Below are positions 1-7,202 of a stretch of DNA of 64,000 nucleotides, piece after piece. The DNA comes from Sinomonas cyclohexanicum (GTDB lineage Bacteria > Actinomycetota > Actinomycetes > Actinomycetales > Micrococcaceae). The number at the start of each line of letters is the position of its first letter. Position 1 is the stretch's first letter. The DNA lies in NCBI RefSeq assembly GCF_020886775.1, contig NZ_AP024525.1, forward strand, positions 2,418,001 to 2,482,000, written 5' to 3'. Below the pieces are notes generated by a model. The model was not told the origin of the DNA. It worked only from the letters and a program-made list of their open reading frames with translations, and made no database searches. Position numbers and translations under genes: made by a program.

Positions 1-1
1 C

Positions 2-481
2 CTCGTCGCCTCCCTCGCCGCGGGCGGAAGGAACTCGCAGCAGGGCATCGACGACGAGCTCGCGCGGGACAACACCTCGACGGGCCAGTGCGCGGCGGCG
101 CTCGCCGCGGCCGCGCTCCCCACGCCGGAGGCCAAGGCGGAGGCCTGGGACGCGATCGTGGTCCGCGGGAAGCTCTCCAACGCGATCCAGCAGGCGGCGA
201 TCAACGGATTCGTACGGGCGCACGATGCCGCGCTCCTGACCCCGTATGCCGAGAAGTACTTCGAGGCGGTGCCCGGAATCGTCACGGGGCGCACGCACGC
301 GCTCGCGCAGCAGATCGTGGTCGGCCTCTACCCGGCACGGCCGACCACCCAGGCGATCGTCGATCGCACCGATGCCTTCCTCGCCTCCCTGGCCGATGAT
401 CAGGCCGCCCTGCGCCGCATGACGCTCGAGAACCGCGACGGCGTCGCGAGGGCCCTCCGCGCGCAGTCGGCAGACCGGTAG
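2..481 (+). CDS. pepN: aminopeptidase N, C-terminal part (cut by window edge)
   Basis: The reading frame is open from base 2 and stops at 481, giving about 159 residues. They match the helical ERAP1-like C-terminal domain of family M1 aminopeptidase N, a cytosolic zinc enzyme that removes N-terminal residues from peptides. Repeated helical segments (AEAWDAIV, KLSNAIQQAAINGF, YAEKYFEAVPGIV) fit this domain. The catalytic GAMEN and HExxH motifs lie upstream of the window, so activity cannot be judged. The stop overlaps a TAGTCT motif that looks like the -10 box of the next gene. Confidence 0.85.
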   Translation, partial: LVASLAAGGRNSQQGIDDELARDNTSTGQCAAALAAAALPTPEAKAEAWDAIVVRGKLSNAIQQAAINGFVRAHDAALLTPYAEKYFEAVPGIVTGRTHALAQQIVVGLYPARPTTQAIVDRTDAFLASLADDQAALRRMTLENRDGVARALRAQSADR

Positions 482-484
482 TCT
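479..484 (+). promoter_or_regulatory. candidate -10 box for the OsmC gene (leaderless or near-leaderless)
   Basis: TAGTCT lies 8 bases before the ATG at 493 and overlaps the pepN stop. The same TAGTCT-short gap-start layout precedes orn at 14754. No -35 box is clear. Confidence 0.4.
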
Positions 485-492
485 TGGCGTCC

Positions 493-957
493 ATGGCACT
501 CGGCGAGCACCACTACAGCGTCACGGTCACGTGGACGGGCAACCGCGGGACGGGAACATCCGGTGTGCGCGACTTCGGCCGAGAGCACGACGTCGCGCTG
601 CCCGGCCTGCCCGTCCTGCCCGGCACGGCCGACCCGTCCTTCCGCGGGACCGCAGACCGGTACAACCCGGAGCAGCTGCTCCTCACGGCCCTTGCCCAGT
701 GCCACATGCTCAGCTACCTCTTCGAGGCGGCGCGGCACGGCGTTGTCGTGACCGGGTACAGCGACGCGGCGAGCGGCACGATGGCGGTGCACGGCACCTC
801 AGGCGAGTTCACTGAGGTGACCCTGCGTCCGCGAGTCGAGCTCGCCGACGAGTCGCAGCGGGCTCTCGCGGATCGGCTGCACGACGACGCGCACGAGACC
901 TGCTTCATTGCGCGCTCGGTGAACTTCCCCGTGAGGCACGTCCCCGAACTGCCCTGA
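493..957 (+). CDS. OsmC family peroxide/redox protein
   Basis: This 154-residue protein has the OsmC/Ohr-like fold size and the two conserved redox cysteines, C70 in the AQCHMLSYL helix and C137 in the ETCFIARS segment. OsmC-family proteins reduce organic hydroperoxides in the cytosol using thiols, so the cysteine pair supports a peroxidase role. I chose ATG 493 over the in-frame TTG at 484 because the TTG sits inside the likely -10 box TAGTCT. The gene follows pepN closely but probably has its own promoter. Confidence 0.85.
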   Translation: MALGEHHYSVTVTWTGNRGTGTSGVRDFGREHDVALPGLPVLPGTADPSFRGTADRYNPEQLLLTALAQCHMLSYLFEAARHGVVVTGYSDAASGTMAVHGTSGEFTEVTLRPRVELADESQRALADRLHDDAHETCFIARSVNFPVRHVPELP

Positions 958-1027
958 AGGGCCGTCGCCCCAGGCTGGGCCGATAGGGTGGGGGAACACC
1001 GTTCCCTCACCCAGGAGGCCCCTGAGA

Positions 1028-1807
1028 GTGCCATTCGCCCTGTCCGAGACCCTGACAGCACCCGCGAGCACGACGCCGAGCCCGTCGCCCAGCGCTGATC
1101 CGCTCCCGATCACGTCCGCGCAGCTCGACAGCGCCGTGTCCACGTTCAACGAAAGGCTTCTCCAGGTCGCCATCGCGATCGGCGTCGGCCTGATCGTGTG
1201 GCTCGTTGCCACGTTCTTGATCCGTCAAGTGGTCAAGAGGATCCTCACCGGGACGGCACTCTCGCAGAACCGGATCTTCAAGTGGGCTGCCCCTGCTCTG
1301 CGGGCGCTCGACTCCGAACGAAGGGCCCAGCGGGCCCGGACCATCGGCTCGCTCCTGAACTCCATCGTCGCCGTGGTCATCACGACCCTCGTGGTCCTGT
1401 ACGTCCTCAAGGCGCTCGGCGTGGACCTCGCACCCGTCCTGACCAGCGTCGGCATCCTCGGCGTCGCCATCGGCTTCGGCGCCCAGCAGCTCATCCGCGA
1501 CTTCCTCGCCGGGATCTTCATCACGCTCGAGGACCAGTACGGCATTGGCGACTTCATCGAGACCGGCGCGGGCGAGGTTGCGGGGACTGTCGAGTCCATG
1601 GGGCTTCGCATCACCCGGGTCCGCGCCGAGGACGGCACCATCTGGTACCTGCGGAACGGCGAGATCCTGCGTGTCGGGAACCGGTCGCAGGGCAGCTATG
1701 TGCCGCCCGTAGCGCCAACGGCAGCGCCCGCGGGCGGGGCGCCGGAGGACAATGAAGGCGGCAGCACCGCGCAGGACAGCAACGGAGGTCAGCATTCCCG
1801 TGAGTGA
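1028..1807 (+). CDS. small-conductance mechanosensitive channel, MscS family
   Basis: This 259-residue inner-membrane protein has a Pro/Ser/Thr-rich N-terminus and membrane helices at about residues 46-66, 107-129 and 137-156. The third is the Gly/Ala-rich pore helix (GILGVAIGFGAQ). The beta domain follows (LEDQYGIGDFIETG to about residue 222). MscS channels open under membrane tension to release solutes during osmotic downshock. The usual C-terminal alpha/beta cage domain is largely replaced by a low-complexity Pro/Ala/Gly tail. The GTG start is set by AGGAGG at 1013-1018. Its 3' end overlaps the globin gene by 8 bases. Confidence 0.9.
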   Translation: MPFALSETLTAPASTTPSPSPSADPLPITSAQLDSAVSTFNERLLQVAIAIGVGLIVWLVATFLIRQVVKRILTGTALSQNRIFKWAAPALRALDSERRAQRARTIGSLLNSIVAVVITTLVVLYVLKALGVDLAPVLTSVGILGVAIGFGAQQLIRDFLAGIFITLEDQYGIGDFIETGAGEVAGTVESMGLRITRVRAEDGTIWYLRNGEILRVGNRSQGSYVPPVAPTAAPAGGAPEDNEGGSTAQDSNGGQHSRE

Positions 1808-2192
1808 GACAGCACAGAGGAGCTTCTACGAGCTCGTCGGAGGGCACGAGACATTCGTCAGACTCGTCGACGTGTTCTACGACGGGGTTGCCGAGGATCC
1901 GCTGCTGCGCCCGATGTACCCCGAAGAGGACCTCGGCCCTGCTCGGCGTCGGCTCACGATGTTCCTCGAGCAGTACTGGGGAGGGCCGGGCACCTACAGC
2001 GCCGAACGGGGCCACCCGCGCCTGCGCATGCGACACGTGCCGTTCAAGGTCAATCCGGCGGCCCGAGACCGCTGGCTCCACCACATGCGCGCGGGCGTCG
2101 ACGCCCTCGGGCTGCCGCCCGTGTACGAGGCCACGCTATGGGATTACCTCGAGAGGGCCGCCCACTCCTTGGTGAACTCGTTCGAGGACTGA
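1800..2192 (+). CDS. glbO: group II truncated haemoglobin
   Basis: This 130-residue protein matches group II truncated haemoglobins (GlbO/YjbI type). Visible landmarks are a B10 tyrosine (VFYDGV, Y27), the proximal haem histidine H79 in RMRHVPFKV and the group-II tryptophan W92 (G8). Members bind O2 and protect against peroxide or nitrogen oxides; the physiological ligand here is unknown. The GTG at 1800 is preferred because GGAGG lies at 1784-1788 with suitable spacing. An upstream ATG at 1752 would give a low-complexity extension inside mscS. Overlap with mscS suggests coupled translation. Confidence 0.92.
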   Translation: MSETAQRSFYELVGGHETFVRLVDVFYDGVAEDPLLRPMYPEEDLGPARRRLTMFLEQYWGGPGTYSAERGHPRLRMRHVPFKVNPAARDRWLHHMRAGVDALGLPPVYEATLWDYLERAAHSLVNSFED

Positions 2193-2214
2193 GGACGGCC
2201 TCGGGGCCACGGGC

Positions 2215-2886
2215 TCAGACGGCGGCGAGCACCGAGGGCCGACGGCACAGCACGTGCCCGCGGCTCGAGGAGAGCCTGACCCACGGGCCGCACCCGAACC
2301 GCCGCAGCTCATTGCCCGGCGCGGCGAAGCCGAGCACCTGCGCCGCGAAGGCGGCGCCGCTCGGAACGCCCGGGCTCGCGGGCAGGTCGCGTCCCCAGAC
2401 CGCGGACCTGACGCTGTGGAGCATCGCGGCGCCGGGCTGCTGCGGGACCGTGCCCGCCACCTCGGCGATGCCGGCGGCGGCAGCCGAGAGCACGTCGTCG
2501 CCCGCGATCGATCCCTGAGGCTCCCACGGCCCGCGGGGCGGACTCACTGCGGCCCACGCCTCGCGCGTACGCGTCGGCGGGAGCTCCAGCCCGGTGCCTG
2601 CATCGCCGAGGCGGGCCAGGCGGTCGAACACCGCCGCCATCGGAACCGTCGCGTCCACGTGGGCTTCCCTCGCGAGGGCCAGGGTGCGCAGCCCCAGAAC
2701 CGTGGGCGTGGGCTCTCCGAGGATCCGCGGACCGATCACGCACACATAGACGGCGAGCACGCCGCCCACGGCCTGCAGGCGCACCGAGCCGTGGTCGACC
2801 GACCGTGCCCGGGTCAGGTACACGCGCAGGTCGGAGACCGCCTCGGGGTCGCCGAGGTCCAGCACGACGGCGGGTGAGGGGCTCAC
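2215..2886 (-). CDS. conserved hypothetical protein, 223 aa
   Basis: I do not recognise this protein. The GTG start at 2886 overlaps the stop of the thioesterase gene by four bases (GTGA), so the two are translationally coupled. The N-terminal half is predicted to be mixed alpha/beta (VVLDLGDPEAVSDLRVYLTRA, VGGVLAVYVCVIGPRILG). No membrane helix or signal peptide is obvious. The frame runs open upstream to 3432, but that part is only the shadow of the thioesterase gene. The tight coupling suggests a role linked to acyl-CoA metabolism, which is inference only. Confidence 0.7.
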   Translation of the reverse strand: MSPSPAVVLDLGDPEAVSDLRVYLTRARSVDHGSVRLQAVGGVLAVYVCVIGPRILGEPTPTVLGLRTLALAREAHVDATVPMAAVFDRLARLGDAGTGLELPPTRTREAWAAVSPPRGPWEPQGSIAGDDVLSAAAAGIAEVAGTVPQQPGAAMLHSVRSAVWGRDLPASPGVPSGAAFAAQVLGFAAPGNELRRFGCGPWVRLSSSRGHVLCRRPSVLAAV

Positions 2887-3383
2887 GCTCGCACGCTCCC
2901 CTCGGGCAGCGGCGGCCGCCGGCGGAACGGCACGTCGGGTCCGGCGAACTCTGCGAACTCGGTGCGCATTGCCTCCGGCAGCCGCACCGGGCGGCCGGTC
3001 GCTCGGCTCACGAGGACCATCGACGTGGAACAGTTGGCGCAGACGGCGCCATCCGCGAGGTCGATCACCGCGTAGCCGAGGTCGAACGACGAGCCGCCCA
3101 CGCGGGTGACCCACAGGTCCACCGCCACGGGCTCCTTGCGGTACAGCAGCGGCGCGAGGTATTCGATCTCGTGCCTGCCGACCAGCGTGAAGTTCGCGTC
3201 CGTGACGAGGTCGGCGAGGGTCCGAGGTCCTCCCGCCCCCGCCGCCGCAGTCTTCAGCGGTTCCCGAATCCAGTGCACGCGCGCGTCCTCGAGGAACTGC
3301 AGGAAGCGGACATTGTTCACGTGACCGTAGGAGTCGACGTCGCCGAAGCGCAGTTGCAGGGGGAATCGGTACGCGGAGGGCAT
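2883..3383 (-). CDS. acyl-CoA thioesterase, 4HBT hot-dog family
   Basis: This 166-residue protein carries the hot-dog signature FGDVDSYGHVNN at residues 13-24, with D17 in the position of the catalytic aspartate of 4-hydroxybenzoyl-CoA thioesterases, followed by the long helix FLQFLEDARVHW. It should hydrolyse acyl-CoA esters in the cytosol; chain-length preference cannot be read from sequence. It is divergent from tesB at 3463, so two unrelated hot-dog thioesterases share one control region. Downstream it overlaps a hypothetical gene by four bases. Confidence 0.88.
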   Translation of the reverse strand: MPSAYRFPLQLRFGDVDSYGHVNNVRFLQFLEDARVHWIREPLKTAAAGAGGPRTLADLVTDANFTLVGRHEIEYLAPLLYRKEPVAVDLWVTRVGGSSFDLGYAVIDLADGAVCANCSTSMVLVSRATGRPVRLPEAMRTEFAEFAGPDVPFRRRPPLPEGSVRA

Positions 3384-3450
3384 ACAGCCATCTTGCCACC
3401 ACGGCGTGCGGTCCCATGTGGCCTGCTGGCACCCGGCGTCACCCGGCGTC

Positions 3451-3456
3451 TAATGT
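3451..3456 (+). promoter_or_regulatory. candidate -10 box of tesB (leaderless start)
   Basis: TAATGT is followed by exactly six bases and the ATG at 3463. This suggests transcription begins at or next to the start codon. No Shine-Dalgarno sequence is visible. Confidence 0.45.
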
Positions 3457-3462
3457 CGTGCC

Positions 3463-4362
3463 ATGACATCCGTCCGCCCCGCGGGGCCCACCGGCACACT
3501 GCTGACCCTGCTCGACCTCGACGACCTCGGCGGCGCCAGGACCGACAAGGACGTGTTCGTCGGCCCGAGCGAGCGCCAGCCGCGCCACCGGGTCTTCGGA
3601 GGGCAGGTCCTCGCCCAGAGCCTCGTCGCGGCGTCGCGGACCGTGGCCGACGACCGGTCTGTCCATTCGATCCACGCCTACTTCCTCCGGCCGGGCGACG
3701 CGGACAAGTCGATCACTTTCGGCGTCGAACGCCTGCGGGATGGTCGTTCGTTCTCCGCCAGGCAGGTGCACGCCTATCAGGACGGCACCCCGATCCTGTC
3801 GATGATCGCGTCCTTCCAGATCGAGTCGGAGGGCGTCGAGCACCAGTCGACGATGCCTGAGGGCATCCCAGACCCGGAGTCGCTCCCGAGCACCGCGGAC
3901 CTGCTGGGCTCCATCGACCACCCCGTCGCCCAGTACTGGGCCTATGACCGGCCGTTCGATGTCCGGCACGTGGACCCCGCGCTGTACGTCTCCGCGGCAG
4001 GCTCGCATGTGGCGCGGAACGCCGTGTGGATGAAGACGTTCGATCCGATGCCCGACGACGACACCTTGCACCGGGCTGCCCTCGTGTTCGCCAGCGACTA
4101 CACGCTGCTCGAGCCCGTGCTGCGCCGCCATGGCCTGTCGTGGATCACCCCTGGCATGAGTGTGGCGAGCCTCGACCACGCGATGTGGTGGCACCGCCCG
4201 GTCAGGGTGGACGAGTGGCTGCTGTATGTCCAGGAGTCCCCCAGCGCGCAGGGCGCCCGCGGGCTCGGAACGGGGAAGATCTTCAACCGCCAGGGGGTGC
4301 ACGTCGCGAGCGTGGCCCAGGAGGGCATGATTCGGCTGCCGTACCTCGAGGGACCCGCCTGA
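3463..4362 (+). CDS. tesB: acyl-CoA thioesterase II
   Basis: This 299-residue double hot-dog protein aligns along its length with TesB. The catalytic Asp-Thr/Ser-Gln triad of E. coli TesB is represented by D212 (FASDYTLLEP), S236 (MSVASLDHAMWWH) and Q286 (SVAQEGMIR). The conserved RVFGGQVLAQSL and FLRPGD segments lie in the N-terminal half. TesB hydrolyses medium- and long-chain acyl-CoAs. No Shine-Dalgarno precedes the ATG, but a -10-like TAATGT lies six bases upstream. A strong bidirectional hairpin follows. Confidence 0.95.
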   Translation: MTSVRPAGPTGTLLTLLDLDDLGGARTDKDVFVGPSERQPRHRVFGGQVLAQSLVAASRTVADDRSVHSIHAYFLRPGDADKSITFGVERLRDGRSFSARQVHAYQDGTPILSMIASFQIESEGVEHQSTMPEGIPDPESLPSTADLLGSIDHPVAQYWAYDRPFDVRHVDPALYVSAAGSHVARNAVWMKTFDPMPDDDTLHRAALVFASDYTLLEPVLRRHGLSWITPGMSVASLDHAMWWHRPVRVDEWLLYVQESPSAQGARGLGTGKIFNRQGVHVASVAQEGMIRLPYLEGPA

Positions 4363-4403
4363 GCCTGGCGGCGATGTTCCCAGCAGGACCAACCTCAACG
4401 CAG

Positions 4404-4433
4404 GTAGGGCCGGCCCGACTGGGCTGGCCCTAC
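4404..4433. terminator. bidirectional hairpin between tesB and ettA
   Basis: Arms 4404-4411 (GTAGGGCC) and 4426-4433 pair perfectly and extend inward with a further GC-rich helix and a four-base loop. The site lies between convergent genes. Confidence 0.75.
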
Positions 4434-4473
4434 GTGCGTTCGCCTCGCGCCGCGGACGCGGCGTGGCGCGGTG

Positions 4474-6156
4474 TCAGTCGCGCGTGAGCTTGCGGTGCGT
4501 CACGCGGTGGGGCTTGGCCGCCTCGGGACCGAGCCGCTCGACCTTGTTCTCCTCGTACGACTCGAAGTTGCCCTCGAACCAGTACCAGTTGGCCTCGTCC
4601 TCGTCCGTGCCCTCGTAGGCGAGGATGTGGGTGGCGACGCGGTCCAGGAACCAGCGGTCGTGGGAGACCACGACGGCGCAGCCGGGGAACTCGAGCAGGG
4701 CGTTCTCGAGGCTCGAGAGCGTCTCGACGTCCAGGTCGTTCGTGGGCTCGTCGAGGAGCAGGAGGTTGCCGCCCTGCTTGAGGGTGAGCGCAAGGTTCAG
4801 GCGGTTCCGCTCCCCGCCGGAGAGCACGCCGGCCTTCTTCTGCTGGTCCGGCCCCTTGAAGCCGAACGCGGAGACATAGGCGCGCGACGGCATCTCGACC
4901 TGGCCGACCTGGATGTGGTCGAGCCCGTCCGAGACGACCTCCCAGAGCGTCTTGTTGGGGTCGATGCCCCCACGCGACTGGTCGACGTAGGAGATCTTGA
5001 CCGACTCGCCGATCTTCAGGTCGCCGCCGTCGAGCGGCTCGAGGCCCACGAGCGTCTTGAACAGCGTCGTCTTGCCGACGCCGTTGGGCCCAATCACGCC
5101 GACGATCCCGTTGCGCGGGAGCGAGAACGAGAGGCCGTCGATGAGCACGCGGTCGCCGAAGCCCTTCTTGAGGTCCTTGGCCTCGATGACGAGCTGGCCG
5201 AGTCGCGGGCCCGGCGGGATCTGGATCTCCTCGAAGTCCAGCTTGCGGGTGCGCTCGGCCTCGGCGGCCATCTCCTCGTAGCGGGCGAGGCGTGCCTTGG
5301 ACTTGGTCTGGCGTCCCTTGGCGTTGGAGCGGACCCACTCGAGCTCGTCCGAGAGACGCTTCGCCAGCTTGGCGTCCTTCTTGCCCTGGACCTCGAGGCG
5401 CGCACGCTTCTTCTCGAGATACGTCGAGTAGTTGCCCTCGTACGGGTAGAGGCGGCCGCGGTCAACCTCACAGATCCACTCGGCGACGTGGTCGAGGAAG
5501 TAGCGGTCGTGGGTGACGGCGAGCACTGCGCCCGGGTAGTTCGACAGGTGCTGCTCGAGCCAGAGGACGCTCTCGGCGTCGAGGTGGTTCGTGGGCTCAT
5601 CGAGGAGCAGGAGATCAGGCTTCTGCAGGAGGAGCTTGCACAGGGCCACGCGGCGGCGCTCGCCTCCCGAGAGGACCTTGACGTCGGCGTCCGGCGGGGG
5701 GCACCTCAGGGCGTCCATCGCCTGCTCGAGCTGCGAGTCGAGGTCCCAGGCGTCGGCGGCGTCGATGGCCTCCTGGAGCTTGCCCATCTCCTCAAGGAGC
5801 GAGTCGTAGTCGGCGTCGGGGTTCGCCATCTCCTCGGAGATCTGGTTGAACCGCTCGATCTTCGCGTAGATCTCGCCGACGCCCTCCTGGACGTTGCCCA
5901 GGACGGTCTTCTCCTCGTTGAGCGGTGGCTCCTGGAGGAGGATCCCCACGGAGTAGCCCGGCGACAGCCGTGCCTCGCCGTTGGACGGGGTGTCGAGGCC
6001 TGCCATGATCTTCAGGATGGTCGACTTCCCAGCGCCGTTCGGGCCCACGACGCCGATCTTGGCTCCGGGGAAGAAGGACATGCTCACGTCGTCGAGGATG
6101 ACCTTGTCGCCCACCGCTTTACGGGCCTTGGTCATGGTGTAGATGAATTCCGCCAT
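4474..6156 (-). CDS. ettA: energy-dependent translational throttle protein, ABC-F ATPase
   Basis: This 560-residue protein has two ABC ATPase domains. Domain 1 has Walker A GPNGAGKST (about 38-46), signature LSGGERRRVAL and Walker B LLLLDEPTNHLD. Domain 2 has GPNGVGKTT, LSGGERNRLNL and LLLLDEPTNDLD. The charged linker between them and the N-terminus MAEFIYTM identify EttA, which binds the ribosomal E site and gates translation by ATP/ADP ratio. I chose ATG 6156 because MAEFIY is the family start; an upstream ATG at 6180 adds eight unconserved residues. It is a single-gene unit. Confidence 0.96.
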   Translation of the reverse strand: MAEFIYTMTKARKAVGDKVILDDVSMSFFPGAKIGVVGPNGAGKSTILKIMAGLDTPSNGEARLSPGYSVGILLQEPPLNEEKTVLGNVQEGVGEIYAKIERFNQISEEMANPDADYDSLLEEMGKLQEAIDAADAWDLDSQLEQAMDALRCPPPDADVKVLSGGERRRVALCKLLLQKPDLLLLDEPTNHLDAESVLWLEQHLSNYPGAVLAVTHDRYFLDHVAEWICEVDRGRLYPYEGNYSTYLEKKRARLEVQGKKDAKLAKRLSDELEWVRSNAKGRQTKSKARLARYEEMAAEAERTRKLDFEEIQIPPGPRLGQLVIEAKDLKKGFGDRVLIDGLSFSLPRNGIVGVIGPNGVGKTTLFKTLVGLEPLDGGDLKIGESVKISYVDQSRGGIDPNKTLWEVVSDGLDHIQVGQVEMPSRAYVSAFGFKGPDQQKKAGVLSGGERNRLNLALTLKQGGNLLLLDEPTNDLDVETLSSLENALLEFPGCAVVVSHDRWFLDRVATHILAYEGTDEDEANWYWFEGNFESYEENKVERLGPEAAKPHRVTHRKLTRD

Positions 6157-6204
6157 GGCGTTAAATCTAGTGGGTCGCACCGACGATCACACATCCATCC
6201 CCTC

Positions 6205-6250
6205 GACCGGAAGGGCCAGGCGCTTCCAGCAGCGCGCGGCCCTTCCGGTC
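6205..6250 (-). terminator. hairpin downstream of ssb
   Basis: Perfect 13-bp arms at 6205-6217 and 6238-6250 (GACCGGAAGGGCC and its complement) lie between the ssb stop and the ettA start on the minus strand. Confidence 0.6.
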
Positions 6251-6285
6251 TGTGCACGTGCGGCCCCCGGCCCGGGCGCCGACAC

Positions 6286-6924
6286 CTACGTGGACAAAAG
6301 GCTCTCTCCGTCCGGGTGCGCGGCGTCCCGCGTGCCCTCGCCTGGCGCTTCGCCCTCAGGGGCGCCTTCCGCCTCGGGCTGCCCGTCGCGGCCGTACGGC
6401 GCCTCGTCCTCATCGAGGAAGGCGGGGTCGTCGAACTCCGTCGGTTCCGGCCCGAAAGGATCCTCGACCACCGCGTCCAGGTGCACCTCGCCGGTGCCCG
6501 GGTTCACCGCTCCAACTCCCTCGACATACGCAGGCCGGTCCGCGAGACGACGGGAGTCTTCCTCGTCCCGCCGCCGGTTCCACGTCGCCATGCCCATGGC
6601 AAGGTCCTGCCCCACGGAGGACGCGGTGATCACGGCCTCGCTGCCGAAGGTCCCATCAGCCCGCTGGAAGGTACGCAGCTGCAGCCGGCCCACGACGATG
6701 ACGCGCTGGCCCTTGCGGATGCTCGCGGCGACGTTGTCCGCCATCTCGCCGTAGCACTGGATGGTGAACCAGTTGGTGTGCCCGGTGACCCAGGCCTGCC
6801 GCTCATGGTCCTTCCACCGCTCAGTCACGGACATCCTGAACCGCGCGTACAGCCGATTGTGCCTCGTGAGACCCTTGGTCGGCTCGGTCCCCACCCAGCC
6901 GCGCATCGTGATCGAGTCGCTCAT
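6286..6924 (-). CDS. ssb: single-stranded DNA-binding protein, second (SsbB-like) type
   Basis: This 212-residue protein has an N-terminal OB-fold domain (SITMRGWVGTEP to about residue 115, with WFTIQCYGEMADN and VGRLQLRTFQ) that coats single-stranded DNA. The long C-terminal tail is acidic and Gly/Pro-rich but ends GESLLST and lacks the DDIPF-type acidic tip that recruits partner proteins in replicative SSBs. It is not beside rpsF or rpsR, where replicative ssb normally lies. Both points indicate a paralogue, as in Streptomyces SsbB. The ATG is fixed by AGGAGG just upstream. A paired TCCACA element lies about 100 bases before the start. Confidence 0.9.
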   Translation of the reverse strand: MSDSITMRGWVGTEPTKGLTRHNRLYARFRMSVTERWKDHERQAWVTGHTNWFTIQCYGEMADNVAASIRKGQRVIVVGRLQLRTFQRADGTFGSEAVITASSVGQDLAMGMATWNRRRDEEDSRRLADRPAYVEGVGAVNPGTGEVHLDAVVEDPFGPEPTEFDDPAFLDEDEAPYGRDGQPEAEGAPEGEAPGEGTRDAAHPDGESLLST

Positions 6925-7021
6925 GCCGCCACCTCCTGGTGCCAGTTGCCACGGCCGCCGTCTGGCGACCTGCGACCAGCCTCCCGGTGCACACCGACCG
7001 GAGGAAGCCGCACCACCCCGC

Positions 7022-7060
7022 ATGTGGACGACGCGCCGGGTCGAGCACCTGTGGAGGAGT
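7022..7060 (-). promoter_or_regulatory. paired TCCACA element upstream of ssb
   Basis: On the plus strand TGTGGACGA (7023-7031) and TGTGGAGGA (7050-7058) lie 27 bp apart as direct repeats. About 30 of 38 positions match 45548-45586 upstream of yraN-comM-dprA. The boxes resemble DnaA boxes. Whether this is a promoter, a competence operator or a DnaA site is inference. Confidence 0.5.
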
Positions 7061-7129
7061 AATCGCAGCGGCATCGACGTTGATGCCATGTACGAGATCC
7101 CGTCGCTGGCGGGATAGACTTTCACAGTT

Positions 7130-7202
7130 GCCCCAGTAGCTCAGAGGATAGAGCAGGAGCCTTCTAATCTCTTGGTCGGGGGTTCGATTCCCTCCTGGGG
7201 CG
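7130..7202 (+). tRNA. tRNA-Arg (anticodon TCT)
   Basis: A complete cloverleaf with acceptor arms GCCCCAG and CTGGGGC, a GCTC/GAGC D-stem, anticodon loop CTTCTAA and T-arm GGTTCGATTCC reads AGA codons. The anticodon stem has a C-T mismatch at position 31-39. No CCA is encoded. The next base (7203) is already the stop codon of the convergent GH2 gene. Confidence 0.95.

Noticed and set aside
484-492. TTG start for the OsmC protein
   Set aside because: The TTG lies in the probable -10 box; ATG 493 begins the conserved protein.
4471-7062. Long plus-strand open frame opposite ettA (863 residues)
   Set aside because: It is the antisense shadow of ettA and ssb in GC-rich DNA, with low-complexity Val/Leu/Arg composition and no known family.
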